Origin: Deltaproteobacteria bacterium
GTDB taxonomy: Bacteria > Myxococcota_A > Polyangia > Haliangiales > Haliangiaceae
Length of the DNA: 64,000 bases
Assembly (NCBI GenBank): GCA_021413675.1
Contig: JAIOQA010000275.1
Span: 1-64,000, forward strand
Direction of reading: 5' to 3'
Shown: in pieces, positions 20,736 through 37,158 of the stretch
Numbering within the stretch: position 1 is the stretch's first letter
Layout of the letters: each line of letters begins with the position of its first letter
Position numbers and translations under genes: made by a program
Notes under the pieces: model-generated
Databases searched by the model: none
What the model was told of the DNA's origin: nothing
Seen by the model: the letters and a program-made list of their open reading frames with translations, nothing else

Positions 20736-21974
20736 GTGCCCCGTCGTCGTTTCCGTCCCTGGCCGCGAACCCTCCGCGGCATGGTCGCGCGCGATGGGCT
20801 GCCGGGCTGGGCCACGGGCGCCGGCGGGCTCGCGCGGCTCTCGCATCCGGCGGCCGCGCCGCTGCGCGTGCTCGGGACCGGCGACCGCGCGTTCCCGGCG
20901 ATCCTCGAGCGCATCCGCGCCGCCCAGACCTCGATCGACATCCGCGCGTTCCTCTGGCGCGACGACGAGATCGGCAACGCGATCGGCGAGGCCGTGTTCG
21001 CGGCCGCCGAGCGCGGCGTCAAGGTCACGATCCAGAAGGATCGCATCGCCGCGGTCTACGAGTACACCGGCGGCAACAAGCAGAGCTTCTTCCACAAGCG
21101 CGTCGATCCGGTGCGCGGCTTCCAGGCCTGGTTCCTGGGCGCGGTCTACCGCTCGCCGGGCTCGTTCCGCCAGAAGCCCAACCCGCTGGCCGAGGCGATC
21201 GTCGGCCACGAGAACATCTCGGTCTATCGCGAGCGCAAGCGCTTCGATCACTCGAAGCTGTTCATCGTCGACGATCGCATCCTGACCCTCGGCTCGATGG
21301 GCATCGGCGACAACCACCACAAGGACTGGGTCGACACGATGGTGGAGGTCGAGGGCGCCGAGCACGTCGCGCGCCTCGACGATCGCATGCGCGGCCTCGA
21401 CGAGTTCGATCCGTCGCGCGGCATCGACTTCCTGGTCCACAGCCGCGACGCGCACCGGCCCAAGAGCTGCCCGATGGCGGCGCACCGGCTGGCGCTGCTC
21501 GACGCCGCCGAGACCGCGATCACCGTCGAGATGGCCTACCTCGGCGACCGCCGCTACACCGCCGCGCTCGCCCGCGCGGTCCGGCGCGGGGTCGAGGTGA
21601 CGCTGGTGACCGCCGCCAACGCTGACGTCCTCGGCCACACCAACCGCGCGGTCTGCGACGCGCTGATGCGCCTCACCGGCGCCGCGCAGAACCTCACGAT
21701 CGTGCTCCTGCCGCGCATGGTCCACTCGAAGGTGGTCGTCATCGATCACCGGTTCTCCGATGTTGGCTCGGCCAACTTCACGCGCCTCTCCCACGGCGTC
21801 TACGACGAGATCAACCTCTACGCCGACAACGCGGCGTTCGCGCTCGCCCTCGAGGACGAGATCGCGCGCCACTGCGCCGACGGCCACCTCGTCACGCACC
21901 GCGTGGGCTACCGCCGGTTCCACAGCCAGGTCGAGCGCGCGATCGTCGCGTACCAGTCGCGAAAGGGCGGCTGA
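20736..21974 (+). CDS. Phospholipase D-like / cardiolipin synthase-like protein
   Basis: 412 residues. Two PLD phosphodiesterase motifs are intact: HSKLFIVDDRILTLGSMGIG and HSKVVVIDHRFSDVGSANFT, each with the H-x-K-x4-D core. IDIRAFLWRDDEIGNAI is the usual segment before domain 1. Such proteins are phosphatidyltransferases (cardiolipin synthase type) or phosphodiesterases; there are no N-terminal membrane helices, so a soluble or peripheral enzyme is likely. The GTG at 20736 is chosen for CAGGGAG 2-8 nt upstream. The TetR gene follows after 2 nt. Confidence 0.85.
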   Translation: MPRRRFRPWPRTLRGMVARDGLPGWATGAGGLARLSHPAAAPLRVLGTGDRAFPAILERIRAAQTSIDIRAFLWRDDEIGNAIGEAVFAAAERGVKVTIQKDRIAAVYEYTGGNKQSFFHKRVDPVRGFQAWFLGAVYRSPGSFRQKPNPLAEAIVGHENISVYRERKRFDHSKLFIVDDRILTLGSMGIGDNHHKDWVDTMVEVEGAEHVARLDDRMRGLDEFDPSRGIDFLVHSRDAHRPKSCPMAAHRLALLDAAETAITVEMAYLGDRRYTAALARAVRRGVEVTLVTAANADVLGHTNRAVCDALMRLTGAAQNLTIVLLPRMVHSKVVVIDHRFSDVGSANFTRLSHGVYDEINLYADNAAFALALEDEIARHCADGHLVTHRVGYRRFHSQVERAIVAYQSRKGG

Positions 21975-21976
21975 TC

Positions 21977-22573
21977 GTGGTGGCCCCCGCGCGCGCCGAG
22001 CGTCGGCGCCAGATCCTCGACGCCGCCAAGGACGTCTTCGCCGAGGTCGGCTATCACGAGGCCTCGATCAACGCGATCATCGAGAAGGCCGCGATCGCGC
22101 GCGGCACCTTCTACCTGTACTTCGAGAGCAAGGCCGCGGTCTTCGACTCGATCCTCGACCTCGCGATGAGCGAGCTGCGCAGCCGCATCCACCGCATCGA
22201 CGTCGACGACCCGGCCGCGCCGCCGCCCCAGGTCCAGCTCAAGGACGGCCTGGTCCGGGTCCTCGACTATGTCGTCACCGATCGCGCCCTGACCCGCATC
22301 CTCCTGTCCTCCGGGCAGATCGCCGAGGCCGAGGCCGCGCAGCGCCTCGCGGCGTTCTTCACCGAGGTCAAGGCGATCATCGAGCGCGCGCTCAGCCAGG
22401 GCATGGCGATCAAGCTCGTGCGCCCGCTCGACACCCACCTCGCGGCCGCGGCGCTGCTCGGCACCGTGCGCGGCCTGATCGATGGCCTGGTCGACGGCTC
22501 CGCCACGACCCCGGTCGACGAAGCCGTCAATCAGCTGATCGCCCTCGCGCTGCGCGGCGTCCTCAACATCTGA
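21977..22573 (+). CDS. TetR/AcrR family transcriptional regulator
   Basis: 198 residues. The HTH runs about 8-55: RRQILDAAKDVFAEVGYHEA, IIEKAAIARGTFYLYFESK. The C-terminal domain is of the type found in FadR-like and QacR-like regulators. It is co-transcribed with the PLD-like gene (2-nt gap) and sits directly upstream of the activase/dehydratase unit, whose promoter region carries a TetR-style inverted repeat. That downstream pair is the likely target; this is inference from position. Confidence 0.9.
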   Translation: MVAPARAERRRQILDAAKDVFAEVGYHEASINAIIEKAAIARGTFYLYFESKAAVFDSILDLAMSELRSRIHRIDVDDPAAPPPQVQLKDGLVRVLDYVVTDRALTRILLSSGQIAEAEAAQRLAAFFTEVKAIIERALSQGMAIKLVRPLDTHLAAAALLGTVRGLIDGLVDGSATTPVDEAVNQLIALALRGVLNI

Positions 22574-22742
22574 GCGCGTGATCGCGGCCGCGCGCGCGGT
22601 CGGACGTCGTCGGGAATCCACGCCCGACGCGCGCCGAAACGCGCCTCAGGATCGGCGCCCAGGATCCCGCAGAATCAGCGCGGGCTCCCGCGCCGATCTT
22701 GGTCGGACCTATAGCGGTGCGATCTTCCTGCGATTTCCCAAC

Positions 22743-22772
22743 TGGACTGACGTGTCAGTCTATGGCTAGACT
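22743..22772 (+). promoter_or_regulatory. Candidate promoter with TetR-type operator before the activase/dehydratase unit
   Basis: GACTGACGTGTCAGTC (22745-22760) has 7-bp arms around a 2-bp centre. It lies between TGGACT (22743-22748) and TAGACT (22767-22772), an 18-bp-spaced -35/-10 pair, so a bound dimer would block polymerase. A further half-site GTGTCAGT follows at 22777-22784. Confidence 0.6.
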
Positions 22773-22838
22773 CCGGTGTCAGTTGGCGGGGCAACCGCGC
22801 CAGCCTTACGCACCAAGCGTCCGCACAAGGGGATCCGC

Positions 22839-26423
<3,585 letters not shown>

Positions 26424-26460
26424 CCCGTCGACCCATCCATTCGAGAGACCAGGAGAACCC

Positions 26461-28317
<1,857 letters not shown>

Positions 28318-28353
28318 CGCGGTAGGGCCGCGAGGCCCGCACGGTGATGCGAA

Positions 28354-28390
28354 GAGGGCCGCGCGCATGCGCGGCTCTCGTTCGTTTCTC
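28354..28390 (+). terminator. Intrinsic terminator after the activase/dehydratase unit
   Basis: GAGGGCCGCGC (28354-28364) pairs with GCGCGGCTCTC (28369-28379) with one G-U pair and a GCAT loop, followed by GTTCGTTTCTC. Confidence 0.75.
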
Positions 28391-28418
28391 GCAGGCGTTC
28401 GAGAACCGGAGTCGATCG

Positions 28419-28901
28419 ATGAAGCTGCCGACCGAAAAGCTCGATGGTGTGCGCGCGAAGGGCTTCCGCCTGCTCGATGGGCTGGGCGGTGGCCTGGGCG
28501 CGCGCGTGCGCAAGCTCAACGACGCGCTGGGCAAGCCGCTGGCGTCCGCCGAGGAGCTCGCCGATCGGCGGGCGTTCGAGGCGGGCTACACGCCGCCCGC
28601 GGCGAAGCCCGCGCCGGTGACGACCTCCACGACCCGCGAGGCCGCGCCGGTGATCGTCTACCACCTCGACAAGCACCGCCGCGACCTGCCGCGCTTCACC
28701 CAGGTGCTCGACGCCGCGGAGATTCCGTACCGCGTCATGAGCCTCGAGGGTGACGAGGCCACGCTGACCGCGGTCCGGCGCGACGCCGGTGGCCGCAAGC
28801 TGCCGCTGTGCTTCATCGCCGGCGAGTGCGTCGGTGGCCGCGAGGAGCTCACCGCGATGGACCGCTCGGGCGAGCTCAGGCGCCGGGTCTACGGCGCGTA
28901 G
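28419..28901 (+). CDS. Glutaredoxin-like protein lacking the CxxC active site
   Basis: 160 residues. A helical N-terminus (about 1-60, GFRLLDGLGGGLGARVRKLN) precedes a thioredoxin-fold domain beginning PVIVYHLDKHRRDLPRF. The active-site position reads DKHR instead of CPYC, but the later cis-Pro and Gly features remain (KLPLCFIAGECVGGREEL), with two Cys in that stretch. The fold is therefore recognisable while classic redox chemistry is unlikely. GGAG lies 7 nt before ATG. The next gene is a related glutaredoxin with an active-site Cys; the two share an N-terminal helical extension and may act together. Confidence 0.7.
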   Translation: MKLPTEKLDGVRAKGFRLLDGLGGGLGARVRKLNDALGKPLASAEELADRRAFEAGYTPPAAKPAPVTTSTTREAAPVIVYHLDKHRRDLPRFTQVLDAAEIPYRVMSLEGDEATLTAVRRDAGGRKLPLCFIAGECVGGREELTAMDRSGELRRRVYGA

Positions 28902-28928
28902 CGCGATCGTTTCTCGACGGGGCGTCCG

Positions 28929-28957
28929 AACCTGTGAAGCTTCGCTTCCAGGTTCCC
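28929..28957. repeat. Hairpin between the two glutaredoxin-like genes
   Basis: GAACCTG-T-GAAGC pairs with GCTTC-CAGGTTC around a TTC loop, with one bulged T. It lies directly upstream of dispersed repeat copy 3, and may terminate transcription of the upstream gene. Confidence 0.45.
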
Positions 28958-28961
28958 GTTC

Positions 28962-29040
28962 GATCGATCGGCCCGCGCGAGGACGCGCAGCCCGATCTCG
29001 TCCGGATCCTGATCCGGCTCACTTCGTTCGCCTCAGGTGG
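28962..29040 (+). repeat. Dispersed repeat copy 3
   Basis: It starts GATCGATCGGCCC and contains CCGATCTCGTCCGGAT and CCGGCTCACTTCGTTC. It is gapless against copy 2 (59 of the first 74 positions identical, counted by hand). The terminal hairpin seen in copy 2 is degenerate here. It ends 48 nt before the next start codon. Confidence 0.68.
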
Positions 29041-29054
29041 CGCCGCGATTTCGG

Positions 29055-29082
29055 TTGCCAGGCGACCAGAAAGGTCTAGGTT
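29055..29082 (+). promoter_or_regulatory. Promoter of glutaredoxin gene, leaderless type
   Basis: TTGCCA (29055-29060), a 16-bp spacer, then TAGGTT (29077-29082), ending 6 nt before ATG 29089. Confidence 0.5.
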
Positions 29083-29088
29083 CCCGCC

Positions 29089-29745
29089 ATGTCCGACGCC
29101 ACCCCGACTCCCATCACCAAGCGCGCCCTGGGGCGCGTGTTCGCGATCCTCAACCGCGCCGACGAGCTCGGCGGCGAGGTCCGCGACTTCGTCCAGGAGA
29201 AGGTGCTGCGCGACGAGCGCTACATCGCGATGCGCAAGCGCCTCGCGGCGATGCGCGGCAAGACCTACGAGTCCAAGGTCGAGGGCGACTCCAAGGTCGC
29301 CGTCGCCCAGGCCCAGGCCGCCGCGGTCGCCGCGCCGGTCGTGGCGCCGCTCGCGAAGGGCGCCAAGGCCCTTGGCGATCCGTCGATCAAGGCCCAGATC
29401 TACGGCCGGAAGAGCTGCGCCTGGACCGGGCGCGCGATCACCGTGCTCGAGAAGAACAAGATCGATCACGACTTCGTCGACATGGACGAGCCCGAGTACG
29501 ATCCGCTGCAGCTGCGGCTCATCAACGAGACCAAGCAGCACACGGTCCCGTACATCTACCTGCGCGGCCACTTCATCGGCGGCTTCAACGCGCTCGCCGA
29601 GGTCGAGCGCCTGGGCCAGCTCGAGGTCGCGCTGATGACCCCGGAGGAGCGCGCGGCGGCCCCGGCGCACCTGCGCAACGTCGTGATCACCGCGCGGCCG
29701 AACACCGACGAGGTCGTCCCGGCCGAGACCATCGCGCCGGAGTGA
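29089..29745 (+). CDS. Glutaredoxin domain protein with N-terminal helical extension
   Basis: 218 residues. Residues 1-95 are helical (LGRVFAILNRADELGGEVRD, then an Ala/Val-rich linker). The Grx domain, about 100-180, has active site SCAWTGR (Cys near 110, so monothiol-like CAWT rather than CPYC), TVPYIYLRGHFIGG with the cis-Pro and GG glutathione-binding features, and a C-terminal tail. It may reduce protein mixed disulfides or carry Fe-S clusters, as monothiol Grx proteins do; this is inference. There is no Shine-Dalgarno; a TAGGTT box lies 6 nt before ATG. Confidence 0.85.
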   Translation: MSDATPTPITKRALGRVFAILNRADELGGEVRDFVQEKVLRDERYIAMRKRLAAMRGKTYESKVEGDSKVAVAQAQAAAVAAPVVAPLAKGAKALGDPSIKAQIYGRKSCAWTGRAITVLEKNKIDHDFVDMDEPEYDPLQLRLINETKQHTVPYIYLRGHFIGGFNALAEVERLGQLEVALMTPEERAAAPAHLRNVVITARPNTDEVVPAETIAPE

Positions 29746-29754
29746 TCCGGTAGC

Positions 29755-30003
29755 GATGCCCGCGTCAACCGTCGACGTGAATCGTCGACGTTGACGTGAA
29801 TCGTGGGCGTGGGCGTGGTCGTTGTCTGCGACGGCGACGGCGACGGAAAACCTGGACGTTGACCGCGACGCTCGATGGACCGTCGTTGGTGGCGAGCTAC
29901 GCGAGCGTCGACGTCGCCGTCAAGGTGACACGTCGCCGTCGCCGTCGCGGTCAACCTCCACGTCGTCGTCAACGTCGTCGTCGACGTCGTCGTCAACGTG
30001 ATC
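29755..30003. repeat. Low-complexity GAC/GTC-periodic region at a convergent junction
   Basis: About 250 bp of near-trinucleotide periodic sequence fills the gap between convergent genes. It includes two direct copies of GACGTGAATCGT (from about 29774 and 29793) and a later run of CGTCGTCAACGTCGTCGTC. The repeats are imperfect and have no uniform spacers, so it is not CRISPR. An open frame on the minus strand would encode a Thr/Asp-rich peptide without codon-bias support. Confidence 0.6.
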
Positions 30004-30008
30004 GCGTG

Positions 30009-31700
30009 TCACTTCGCGATCCGCCGCGTCTCGTTCTGATCATCGCGCGCGGCCCACGCGGTCAGCGGCGGCGCCTCGAGCGCGGTCGCGATCGCGGTGA
30101 AGGTCGCGTGGAGCTCGCGCCCGGTCGGGCGATCGCGCGGCGCCTTGGCGAGGCACGCCATGATCGGCGCGGCGATCTCGCCGACCGACGCGGGCAGGGG
30201 CAGCGGCGCGTCGTGGACGTGGGCGTGGAGCCACTGGATCGGCGCGGCCGCGTCGTAGGGCAGCCGCGCCGCGGCGCACTGGTAGAGCATCACGCCGAGC
30301 GCGTAGATGTCGCTGGCGCCGTCGACGGTGTCGGACGCGGCGATCTGCTCGGGCGAGAGGAACTGCGGCGTGCCGATCACCGCGCCGGCCTCGCTGAGAT
30401 CGGAGTCGACCAGCGAGCGGCGCAGCTTGGCCAGGCCGAAGTCGAGCAGGCGGCAGCCGGGCTCGCGCTCGGTGATCATCACGTTCTGCGGCTTCACGTC
30501 GCGGTGCACGACGCCAGCTTCGTGCGCGCACGCCAGCGCGTCGGCGAGCGCCGCGCCCAGTCGCGCGACCACGCCGGGCGGGATCGGCTCGTCGCGCAGC
30601 GTCCAGGTGTCGAGCGTGCGGCCGAGCACCAGCTCCTGCACCTGGTAGAGGCGGCCCTCGTCGGTGACGTCGACGTGGAGCACGCGCACGATCGCGGGGT
30701 GGCTGAGGCCGGCGGCGGCGCTGGCCTCCTGCAGGAAGCGGTACGCGCTCGCGACCCCGGCGACGTTGCCGTGGACCAGCTTGACCGCGACGTCGGCGCG
30801 CGCGACCCGATCGAACGCGGCGTAGACCACGCCCATGCCGCCGACGCCGAGCAGCCGGCGGATCTCGAAGCGCTTCGCGATCACCGTGCCGGCGCGCAGC
30901 GTGTCCTCGCCGTGCTGCGCCGCGGCCAGTCGCTCGAGCGCCGACGACAGCTCGAGCGAGCGGGCCTGGACCTGGCTCGCGAGCTGGCGGTTCAGCGCAT
31001 CGATGCGCTCGGAGTTCGCGACGATCTCGCCGACCTGCTCCGCGACCCGGCGCTCGAGCTCGCGGTTCAGGGTCTCGATCGCGCGGCGCGCGGTCAGCTC
31101 GCGGGTGAAGGCGCGGTCGAGGATCCGCGCGAGGACGATCGAGATCGTGGCGACCAGCGTGACGTTGGACAGGTTGCGGATCTGGGTGCCGAGCTCGGGT
31201 GACGAGGCCAGGCACGCGACGCCGATGGCGACGGTCGCGCCGAGCTGCAGCACCAGCTGGGTGACCAGCCGCAGCTGGGTCGCGACCGCGGTGATGACCA
31301 TCGCCATGATCCACGCGGTGAGGCCGAAGTTGTAGTGGAGCGTGTTGATCGCGGCGAGCGTCCCGACGGTGAGCCCGTAGCCGCAGAGGAGCTCGCCCGC
31401 GCGATCGCGGATCCGGTCGAGCGCGCGGACCTGGCGGCCGAGGTGGAGCGCGGCGCTCAGCGCGAACGTGAACGCGACCGACGCCATGTGCAGGTGCACG
31501 AGGTTGTCGCGCCAGGCCTCTTCGCCGCCGGGCTTGACGTCGATGCCCGTGAACACCAGCCCCCAGCCGGCGTGGATGAGCATCATGACCGGGACGATCA
31601 CGCGCGCGCGGCGCAGGTTGGCGGCGCGCCGCTCGGTCAGGATGAGCTCCGCCGTCGCGCGCCGCGCACGCGAGTCCCCCGGGGGCTTGGCAGAGGCCAC
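30009..31700 (-). CDS. Ser/Thr protein kinase with N-terminal six-helix membrane domain
   Basis: 563 residues. About six hydrophobic segments lie between 30 and 215 (for example VIVPVMMLIHAGWGLVFTGI and VLQLGATVAIGVACLASS), followed by a coiled-coil-like helix (ETLNRELERRVAEQVGEIVA), then the Hanks kinase at about 280-535: GVGGMGVVYAAFD, VAVKLV, HRDVKPQN near 398, DFGLAK, GTPQFLSPEQ. This is the reverse of the usual kinase-TM-sensor order, with the membrane domain as the likely sensor and the coiled coil as relay. The GTG start has TATGAT 5 nt upstream. Confidence 0.92.
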   Translation of the reverse strand: MASAKPPGDSRARRATAELILTERRAANLRRARVIVPVMMLIHAGWGLVFTGIDVKPGGEEAWRDNLVHLHMASVAFTFALSAALHLGRQVRALDRIRDRAGELLCGYGLTVGTLAAINTLHYNFGLTAWIMAMVITAVATQLRLVTQLVLQLGATVAIGVACLASSPELGTQIRNLSNVTLVATISIVLARILDRAFTRELTARRAIETLNRELERRVAEQVGEIVANSERIDALNRQLASQVQARSLELSSALERLAAAQHGEDTLRAGTVIAKRFEIRRLLGVGGMGVVYAAFDRVARADVAVKLVHGNVAGVASAYRFLQEASAAAGLSHPAIVRVLHVDVTDEGRLYQVQELVLGRTLDTWTLRDEPIPPGVVARLGAALADALACAHEAGVVHRDVKPQNVMITEREPGCRLLDFGLAKLRRSLVDSDLSEAGAVIGTPQFLSPEQIAASDTVDGASDIYALGVMLYQCAAARLPYDAAAPIQWLHAHVHDAPLPLPASVGEIAAPIMACLAKAPRDRPTGRELHATFTAIATALEAPPLTAWAARDDQNETRRIAK

Positions 31701-31705
31701 ACGGC

Positions 31706-31711
31706 ATCATA
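31706..31711 (-). promoter_or_regulatory. TATGAT -10 box of membrane kinase gene, leaderless type
   Basis: TATGAT on the minus strand ends 5 nt before the GTG at 31700, the same spacing as at the other kinase gene at 20544. Confidence 0.45.
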
Positions 31712-31756
31712 GCCCGGCGCCGCCGTGGCGGGCGGGCGGGGCGATCGCAACCGTCG

Positions 31757-34276
31757 CTAGCGGAGGACCGCGAGCGTCTTCATCGTGCCTGCGGTCACGC
31801 CGAACCGCTCGTGCAGCCGCAGCCGCGCGAGCACCTCGGCCGGGCCGATCGACCCGGCGACGAGCGCGCGCCACGCGCCGATCACCCGCGCCGCCTCGGC
31901 CCCGGACTCGCGCACCAGCTCGATCCGCAGCCGGGTGACGCCGCGCTCGACGAGGCGCGCGGCCAGGCCGGGCGCGCTCTGGGCCTGCGCGCCGAACACC
32001 GTGTTGCGGCAGCCGACGTCGACGATGACCGGGTGGGGCAGGCCGGTGCGATCGCGGAGCGCGACCTCGTGCGCCTCGCACGGCCGGCCGCAGGTCTTGT
32101 AGTCCTTGCCGCTCGAGAGCAGGTGCGCGTAGACGCAGTGCTCGGTGTGGAAGGTCGGGATGTGGTGGTGCGCGGTGACCGCGATGCGGCCGCGCGGCGC
32201 CGCGGCGATCAGCGCCTCGAGCTGCACGGCGTCGAGATCGTGGGCGGCGGTCAGCGTGGCCAGGCCCTGCGAGAGCGCCCACGCCGCGGTCACCGAGTTG
32301 GTGACGTTGAGCGAGAAGTCGCCGTGGAGCACCGGGCGCTGCGCCTCCGGCAGCGCGCGATAGGTCGCGAGCGCGCCCCAGCTGCGGACCAGGATGCCCC
32401 CGGGACCGTCGGCGGCGATGCGCGCGAGGTGCGCGTCGATGCGATCCTCGCCGGGCTTCTGGATGCGCACGGTCGCGACCACCGCGCGCGCGCCGGCGGC
32501 GCGGACCCGCGCGGCGGCCTTGGCCAGGCCGACCAGCTCCATCCAGTCGAGCTCGATCTCGTCGCAGCCGAGCTCGAGCGCGGCGTCGAGCTGGGCGTCG
32601 GTGCGGCACAAGGGCACGATCGCGGCGGCGGCCACCGGCGCGGCCACGACCGGGAAGCGCGCGCGCAGGTCCGCCGCGCTCGGCGCCGCGGCGATCACGC
32701 GATCGACCGTCGCGAGGTCGCGCTCGAGCGCGGCGACCAGCGCGCGCCGCATCGCCTTCAGCTCCGAGACCGGCAGGTGCAGGCCCGGCGCGAGCGCGCT
32801 GTCGTCGAGCGTCGCGATCGCGAACGGCGTGCCGCCGAGCGCGCCGAGCTTGTCGGCGACCAGCGCGCGATCGAGGCCGGCGCCGCGCGCCGCGGTCAGC
32901 GCCATCGCGCTGGTCGCGGTCACGAGCTTCGCCTCCCGCGCGACCGGCCACGCCTCCACCACCAGCGGCTCGCCGACCGCGCCGCGCACGCGCACCGCGA
33001 TCGGATTGCGCCCGTCGGTCGCCGCGCCGCCATCGCGGTCCGCCGCGCGCTTGACCTCGGGCGAGCCGCTCATCCACACGCGATCGCCGATCGCGACCTG
33101 TCCGAGATCCGGACCGGGTCGGCCGAAGCCCAGGCGCCAGCCGCGCACGCCGTCCTGCTCGAACGGATCGACGCGGAACAGCGGCCCACCCGGCTCGTCG
33201 GCCTCGGGCCGGCCGCCGTCGAAGCCGATGCCGGCGCCGGCGATCGGCGCCAGCCCCGGCGCGCGATCGTCGGGGTGCGGCAGCACCAGCACCTCGTCGC
33301 CGCGGATCCGGATCACCCGGCCGAGGTACGCGCCGCGGTGCTTGGGGAACCGACCGGCGACCAGGTGCTGGTGATCGGCGCCGCCGAGGAAGCCGGGCGA
33401 GAAGCCGCGGCTGTACGCGACCTCCATCGCCGCCAGGTCGCGATCGCGCTGCGCGTGATCGGGCGCGCCGCTCACGAGCCCATCGACCCAGCGCCGGTAG
33501 CCCGCGACCGCGGTCGCGACGTAGTCGGGCGCCTTCTGGCGGCCCTCGATCTTGAGGCTCGCGACGCCGATCGCGGCGAGCGCGGGCACGCTGTCGATGC
33601 CGGCGAGATCCTGCGGCGACAGCAGGTACTTCACGTCGCCGAGGTCGCGCACCTCGCCGTCGACGATCAGGTCGTAGGGCAGGCGGCACGACTGCGCGCA
33701 CTGGCCGCGGTTGGCCGAGCGGCCGCCCCACGCCTCGCTGGTCAGGCACTGGCCGCTCCACGACACGCACAGCGCGCCGTGGATGAACACCTCGAGCTCG
33801 AGCGAGGTGCCGGCCTTGTACTGGCGGATCTCGTCGACCGACAGCTCGCGGGGCACGACCACGCGGGTGAGGCCCAGCTCGCGCACCAGCTCGGCGGCCG
33901 CCGGCGAGGACGCGGTCATCTGGGTCGAGCCGTGGACCTCGAGCGCGGGGCAGACCGCGCGCGCCATCAGCGCGACCGCCGGGTCCTGCACGATGATCGC
34001 GTCGACGCCGGCGGCGGCGATCGCGTGCAGCAGCTCGCCGACCACCGGCAGCTCCTGCTCGAACACCAGCGTGTTGAACGCGACGTAGGCCCGGGCGCCG
34101 GCGCGGTGGATCTTGGCGACCGTGTCCGCGAGCCCGGTCAGCGGGAAGTTCGCGGCCCGGGCACGCGCGTTGAAACCCTCGTCGAGCCCGAAGTAGATCG
34201 CGTCGGCGCCGGCGCCCAGCGCCGCGTCGAGGGCGGCCTGATCGCCAGCGGGGGCGAGGATCTCGGGACGGCGCAT
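31757..34276 (-). CDS. Peptidase U32 family protein (RlhA/TrhP-like), two-module
   Basis: 839 residues. The N-terminal U32 domain: ILAPAGDQAALDAALGAGAD, VHGSTQMTASSPAAAEL, and the Cys cluster HGALCVSWSGQC then GQCAQSCRLPYDL near 170-195. A middle barrel-like region of DUF3656 type spans about 330-560. A second U32-like module ends with a further Cys cluster, HTEHCVYAHLL then YKTCGRPCEAHEV. Relatives RlhA and TrhP hydroxylate 23S rRNA C2501 or tRNA uridines; RlhA is shorter, and this long form is common in diverse bacteria. An rRNA or tRNA hydroxylation role is likely. TATATAAG and AGGG lie just before ATG. Confidence 0.86.
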   Translation of the reverse strand: MRRPEILAPAGDQAALDAALGAGADAIYFGLDEGFNARARAANFPLTGLADTVAKIHRAGARAYVAFNTLVFEQELPVVGELLHAIAAAGVDAIIVQDPAVALMARAVCPALEVHGSTQMTASSPAAAELVRELGLTRVVVPRELSVDEIRQYKAGTSLELEVFIHGALCVSWSGQCLTSEAWGGRSANRGQCAQSCRLPYDLIVDGEVRDLGDVKYLLSPQDLAGIDSVPALAAIGVASLKIEGRQKAPDYVATAVAGYRRWVDGLVSGAPDHAQRDRDLAAMEVAYSRGFSPGFLGGADHQHLVAGRFPKHRGAYLGRVIRIRGDEVLVLPHPDDRAPGLAPIAGAGIGFDGGRPEADEPGGPLFRVDPFEQDGVRGWRLGFGRPGPDLGQVAIGDRVWMSGSPEVKRAADRDGGAATDGRNPIAVRVRGAVGEPLVVEAWPVAREAKLVTATSAMALTAARGAGLDRALVADKLGALGGTPFAIATLDDSALAPGLHLPVSELKAMRRALVAALERDLATVDRVIAAAPSAADLRARFPVVAAPVAAAAIVPLCRTDAQLDAALELGCDEIELDWMELVGLAKAAARVRAAGARAVVATVRIQKPGEDRIDAHLARIAADGPGGILVRSWGALATYRALPEAQRPVLHGDFSLNVTNSVTAAWALSQGLATLTAAHDLDAVQLEALIAAAPRGRIAVTAHHHIPTFHTEHCVYAHLLSSGKDYKTCGRPCEAHEVALRDRTGLPHPVIVDVGCRNTVFGAQAQSAPGLAARLVERGVTRLRIELVRESGAEAARVIGAWRALVAGSIGPAEVLARLRLHERFGVTAGTMKTLAVLR

Positions 34277-34406
34277 CGCACCCTTATATAGAGGTAGAGG
34301 CCCGGCGCAAGCCGCGTATGTCGAGCGCGCCGTATCCGTGCGCCAGAAACGCACGGCGATCCCCCGGGAGTGGAGCCTTTCGTGGCACTTGGGCCCGCTG
34401 CACCCC

Positions 34407-34435
34407 TTTACACCCGGGGGGGCCCTGCATATAAA
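34407..34435 (+). promoter_or_regulatory. Near-consensus sigma70 promoter of the pyrophosphatase gene
   Basis: TTTACA (34407-34412), exactly 17 bp, then TATAAA (34430-34435). GGGCCC palindromic GC blocks occupy the spacer. A start near 34442 would leave a leader of about 40 nt with GAGGA before ATG 34483. This is by far the best housekeeping promoter in the window. Confidence 0.75.
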
Positions 34436-34482
34436 GCGGCCCCAGCCGGGTCCCCGGCACGTCCCCCACACGAGGAACCGTC

Positions 34483-37017
<2,535 letters not shown>

Positions 37018-37053
37018 TGCGACTCTGCTGACCGATTCCGGTCGGTAGCGAGC

Positions 37054-37090
37054 GGGGCGCCTGGCGAGAGCCGGCGCCCCGTCTTGCTTT
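37054..37090 (+). terminator. Intrinsic terminator after hppA
   Basis: GGGGCGCC (37054-37061) pairs with GGCGCCCC (37073-37080), with an inner GGC/GCC extension, followed by GTCTTGCTTT. Confidence 0.75.
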
Positions 37091-37144
37091 CGGGGAGGGA
37101 CGCGCGATGGTGCCTGCCGGGCCCGCAGCCGGGGCCTGATTCGG

Positions 37145-37150
37145 TATGCT
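37145..37150 (+). promoter_or_regulatory. TATGCT -10 box of kinase-AAA gene
   Basis: TATGCT ends 8 nt before ATG 37159. No good -35 was seen, but the preceding 30 bp are otherwise GC-rich and the hexamer stands out. Confidence 0.4.
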
Positions 37151-37158
37151 CGACCGAG

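Noticed and set aside
29556-29996. A minus-strand open frame of 146 codons with a Thr-rich start over the GAC/GTC tract
   Set aside because: The sequence is a translation of trinucleotide repeats and of the antisense of the glutaredoxin gene; no ribosome site or codon-bias support.
29755-30003. CRISPR array
   Set aside because: Repeats are short, imperfect and without regular unique spacers; no cas genes in the window.
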